Shown: positions 39,712-40,881 of the stretch, piece after piece | How the letters are laid out: the number at the start of each line of letters is the position of its first letter | How positions within the stretch are numbered: position 1 is the first letter of the stretch | From: Clostridiales bacterium | GTDB taxonomy: Bacteria; Bacillota; Clostridia; Christensenellales; CAG-138 | Length of the DNA: 40,881 nt | Reading direction: 5' to 3' | Assembly: GCA_012517905.1 (NCBI GenBank) | Contig: JAAYUE010000073.1 | Location: 1-40,881, forward strand | The notes under the pieces: generated by a model | The model's input: only the letters and a program-made list of their open reading frames with translations | The model's database searches: none | Told to the model about the DNA's origin: nothing | Translations under genes and position numbers: made by a program

Positions 39712-40823
39712 TCGATTTATCGGATAGAAAAAGCGTGCAGGAGCTTATGCTGGTTAATTCAGCTCAAGCTCTGTCAAGAGAGCAATATGCCAAATTTAAA
39801 GATGGGCTTGAAGCGATGCCCGACGAGGTTTTCTGGCAGGTTGTCGCGGAGTGTATTGCTACAGCTCCGAAAGACTGCGGGTATAAGGAGCAGGCAAAGC
39901 TGCTTGATGAAGTGAGAAATGCAAACGGTATTACTCCAAAAAACTCTGCAATGCACGATTTACAGATGGGGGTCATTTCAGATGAAGAGACCGACAGAGT
40001 GTGGAAGCGCATAATCTCATCCCGTCCCAGCGATGAAATCAAGCTGACTGGGGATGAGGATAGTCGCTTGATTAAGCTGTGGGAGAAAGAATCCGAAAAC
40101 GTCACGATTCCCTCCGATCTGTTCTTCGCAAACACGATTCCACTTTTGGATTGTAGGATCACTATTGATGAAACCGAGTGCCGTGAAAACGGCCATGTCA
40201 TTCCATACCGTGTGGTCGTCTTTCCGGATTACGCCGAGCGCATTCAACTGGCTGATGAAAATGAGCCAGTCAATGTTGGTGCTATTGTAAACAATCCCGT
40301 CACCGGACCCTGCTGCTTCACCCCATTTTATGTGGTCAAAGGCGTTGACAGCATTATGTTCAGCGGCGTGGGATACCACGGTGTGCCGGAAGAACACATC
40401 AGGAAAGCGCAAGCGGCGATGACCATGCAAGATCTGTCGCAGATGGCCATTTCCTTTCTCGAAACGTGGTACGGCATCCAGATTGCTCTACTGCACCCGA
40501 CTATGCGAGAGGTGTTCCGGCACCCGAAGACTGCCCCCGACAAGGCGGATTCACCTGTGCGCAGTTCAAAGCGGAAAAACCGCGTGAAATATATCAAAGT
40601 CCACGTTATCAACAGCGACGAAATGAATGCCGCCATGTTTGGCGAGAGCAAGACATACACCCGCCGCGCTCTCGTTTGGTATGTCATCGGTCACTGGCGT
40701 ACCATCAAAAGCGGTGCGAAGATTTTTATTAAGCCCTGTTGGAAAGGTCCGCTTCGTGACGTCAAGGTCACCCTCACTGAAAGAGAGCGCATCATTGTTC
40801 AAGCTGCGGGAGGTGCTCAGTAA
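39708..40823 (+). CDS. Phage/ICE-type protein of unknown function
   Basis: A 371-residue soluble protein. I cannot name it. The last 60 residues include TRRALVWYVIGHWRTIKSGA followed by KIFIKPCWKGP, a W-x-V-x-GH-W-R-x(3)-SG-x(3)-x-V/I-KP pattern that I associate with uncharacterised phage and integrative-element proteins. The N-terminal half is helical and acidic. GAGGAGGTA precedes ATG 39708. It starts by overlapping a truncated gene and ends by overlapping a tiny gene (TAATG), so it is part of a packed mobile-element operon. Confidence 0.72.
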   Translation: MIDLSDRKSVQELMLVNSAQALSREQYAKFKDGLEAMPDEVFWQVVAECIATAPKDCGYKEQAKLLDEVRNANGITPKNSAMHDLQMGVISDEETDRVWKRIISSRPSDEIKLTGDEDSRLIKLWEKESENVTIPSDLFFANTIPLLDCRITIDETECRENGHVIPYRVVVFPDYAERIQLADENEPVNVGAIVNNPVTGPCCFTPFYVVKGVDSIMFSGVGYHGVPEEHIRKAQAAMTMQDLSQMAISFLETWYGIQIALLHPTMREVFRHPKTAPDKADSPVRSSKRKNRVKYIKVHVINSDEMNAAMFGESKTYTRRALVWYVIGHWRTIKSGAKIFIKPCWKGPLRDVKVTLTERERIIVQAAGGAQ

Positions 40824-40876
40824 TGCAAACGCAAAACAAATATGTCCCTTATGAGGAGGTTAAAAATAATGCGTGA
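40823..40876 (+). CDS. Possible 17-residue peptide overlapping the previous stop
   Basis: ATG 40823 overlaps the preceding TAA as TAATG, with GGGAGGTG upstream. The frame reads MQTQNKYVPYEEVKNNA and stops at TGA 40874-40876. It contains the ribosome binding site of the next gene, so it may serve as a leader or coupling peptide rather than a functional protein. Confidence 0.4.
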   Translation: MQTQNKYVPYEEVKNNA

Positions 40877-40881
40877 ATTGA
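40869..40881 (+). CDS. Start of a further gene, cut by the window end
   Basis: GAGGAGGT at 40853-40860 lies eight bases before an ATG at 40869, a strong start context. Only four codons are visible (MREL), so nothing can be said of the product. Confidence 0.5.

Noticed and set aside
1..40881. tRNA or rRNA genes
   Set aside because: I looked for cloverleaf-like sequence and conserved rRNA stretches in the gaps and saw none that I could support.

Overview
The window looks like a chromosomal piece of a GC-rich, strictly anaerobic Firmicute of the Clostridia type, probably an uncultured gut or sediment lineage. Support: purine-rich AGGAGG-type ribosome binding sites nearly everywhere, a trimeric [FeFe] hydrogenase, rubredoxin and ferredoxin proteins, many lipoproteins, and IS3/ISL3 insertion sequences. 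The organism cannot be named from the sequence alone.

Layout. 1-250: tail and right end of an ISL3-family IS. 276-956: orphan OmpR-type response regulator. 1210-6847 (minus): HydC-HydB-HydA-like NAD(P)H-linked [FeFe] hydrogenase operon; HydB is fused to a GltD-like flavoprotein module and HydA has an unusual helical tail. 7278-14797: sugar-use locus with a GPH-type symporter, a GH31 glycosidase close to YihQ but lacking its sulfonate-binding residues, an AraC regulator, a fucose/arabinose-isomerase-like protein, a cysteine desulfurase and a small unknown protein. 14921-18308: compact operon of DUF5320, DUF134 regulator, two NifX-like proteins and two MinD/ferredoxin ATPases. 18535-20049: small redox operon (double rubredoxin, ferredoxin, half-ferritin). 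20254-29799: envelope genes (acyltransferase, polysaccharide deacetylase, broken LRR lipoprotein, multi-span membrane proteins, HAD-GtrA fusion, DUF1566 lipoprotein, ICMT-like methyltransferase).

From about 29.8 kb the sequence becomes lower in GC and mosaic: LRR and other lipoproteins, a decayed signal-peptide gene, and a nested pair of IS3-family elements (33225-35685). Removing the inner element and one ATA duplication restores the outer transposase reading frame exactly.

Next to the nested IS is the most interesting locus, 35761-37856 (minus): three tandem genes whose products each carry a short motif of the form N-x-G-x-G-V-Q-(V/I), very like the RHIM core of metazoan necroptosis proteins (SGVQVG in the third gene). 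The first gene has the motif at its C-terminus, the second and third at their N-termini, an arrangement expected of amyloid-templated signalling between a sensor or adaptor and effectors. The second and third gene products also share a C-terminal domain, but in the third gene an in-frame TAA separates motif from domain. I propose this as a candidate RHIM-like defence or cell-fate system.

The right end (38014-40881) carries a Cys-rich sigma-70-like regulator, a methyltransferase specificity-domain remnant, and phage/ICE-like genes, so the candidate system sits in a mobile, defence-island-like context.
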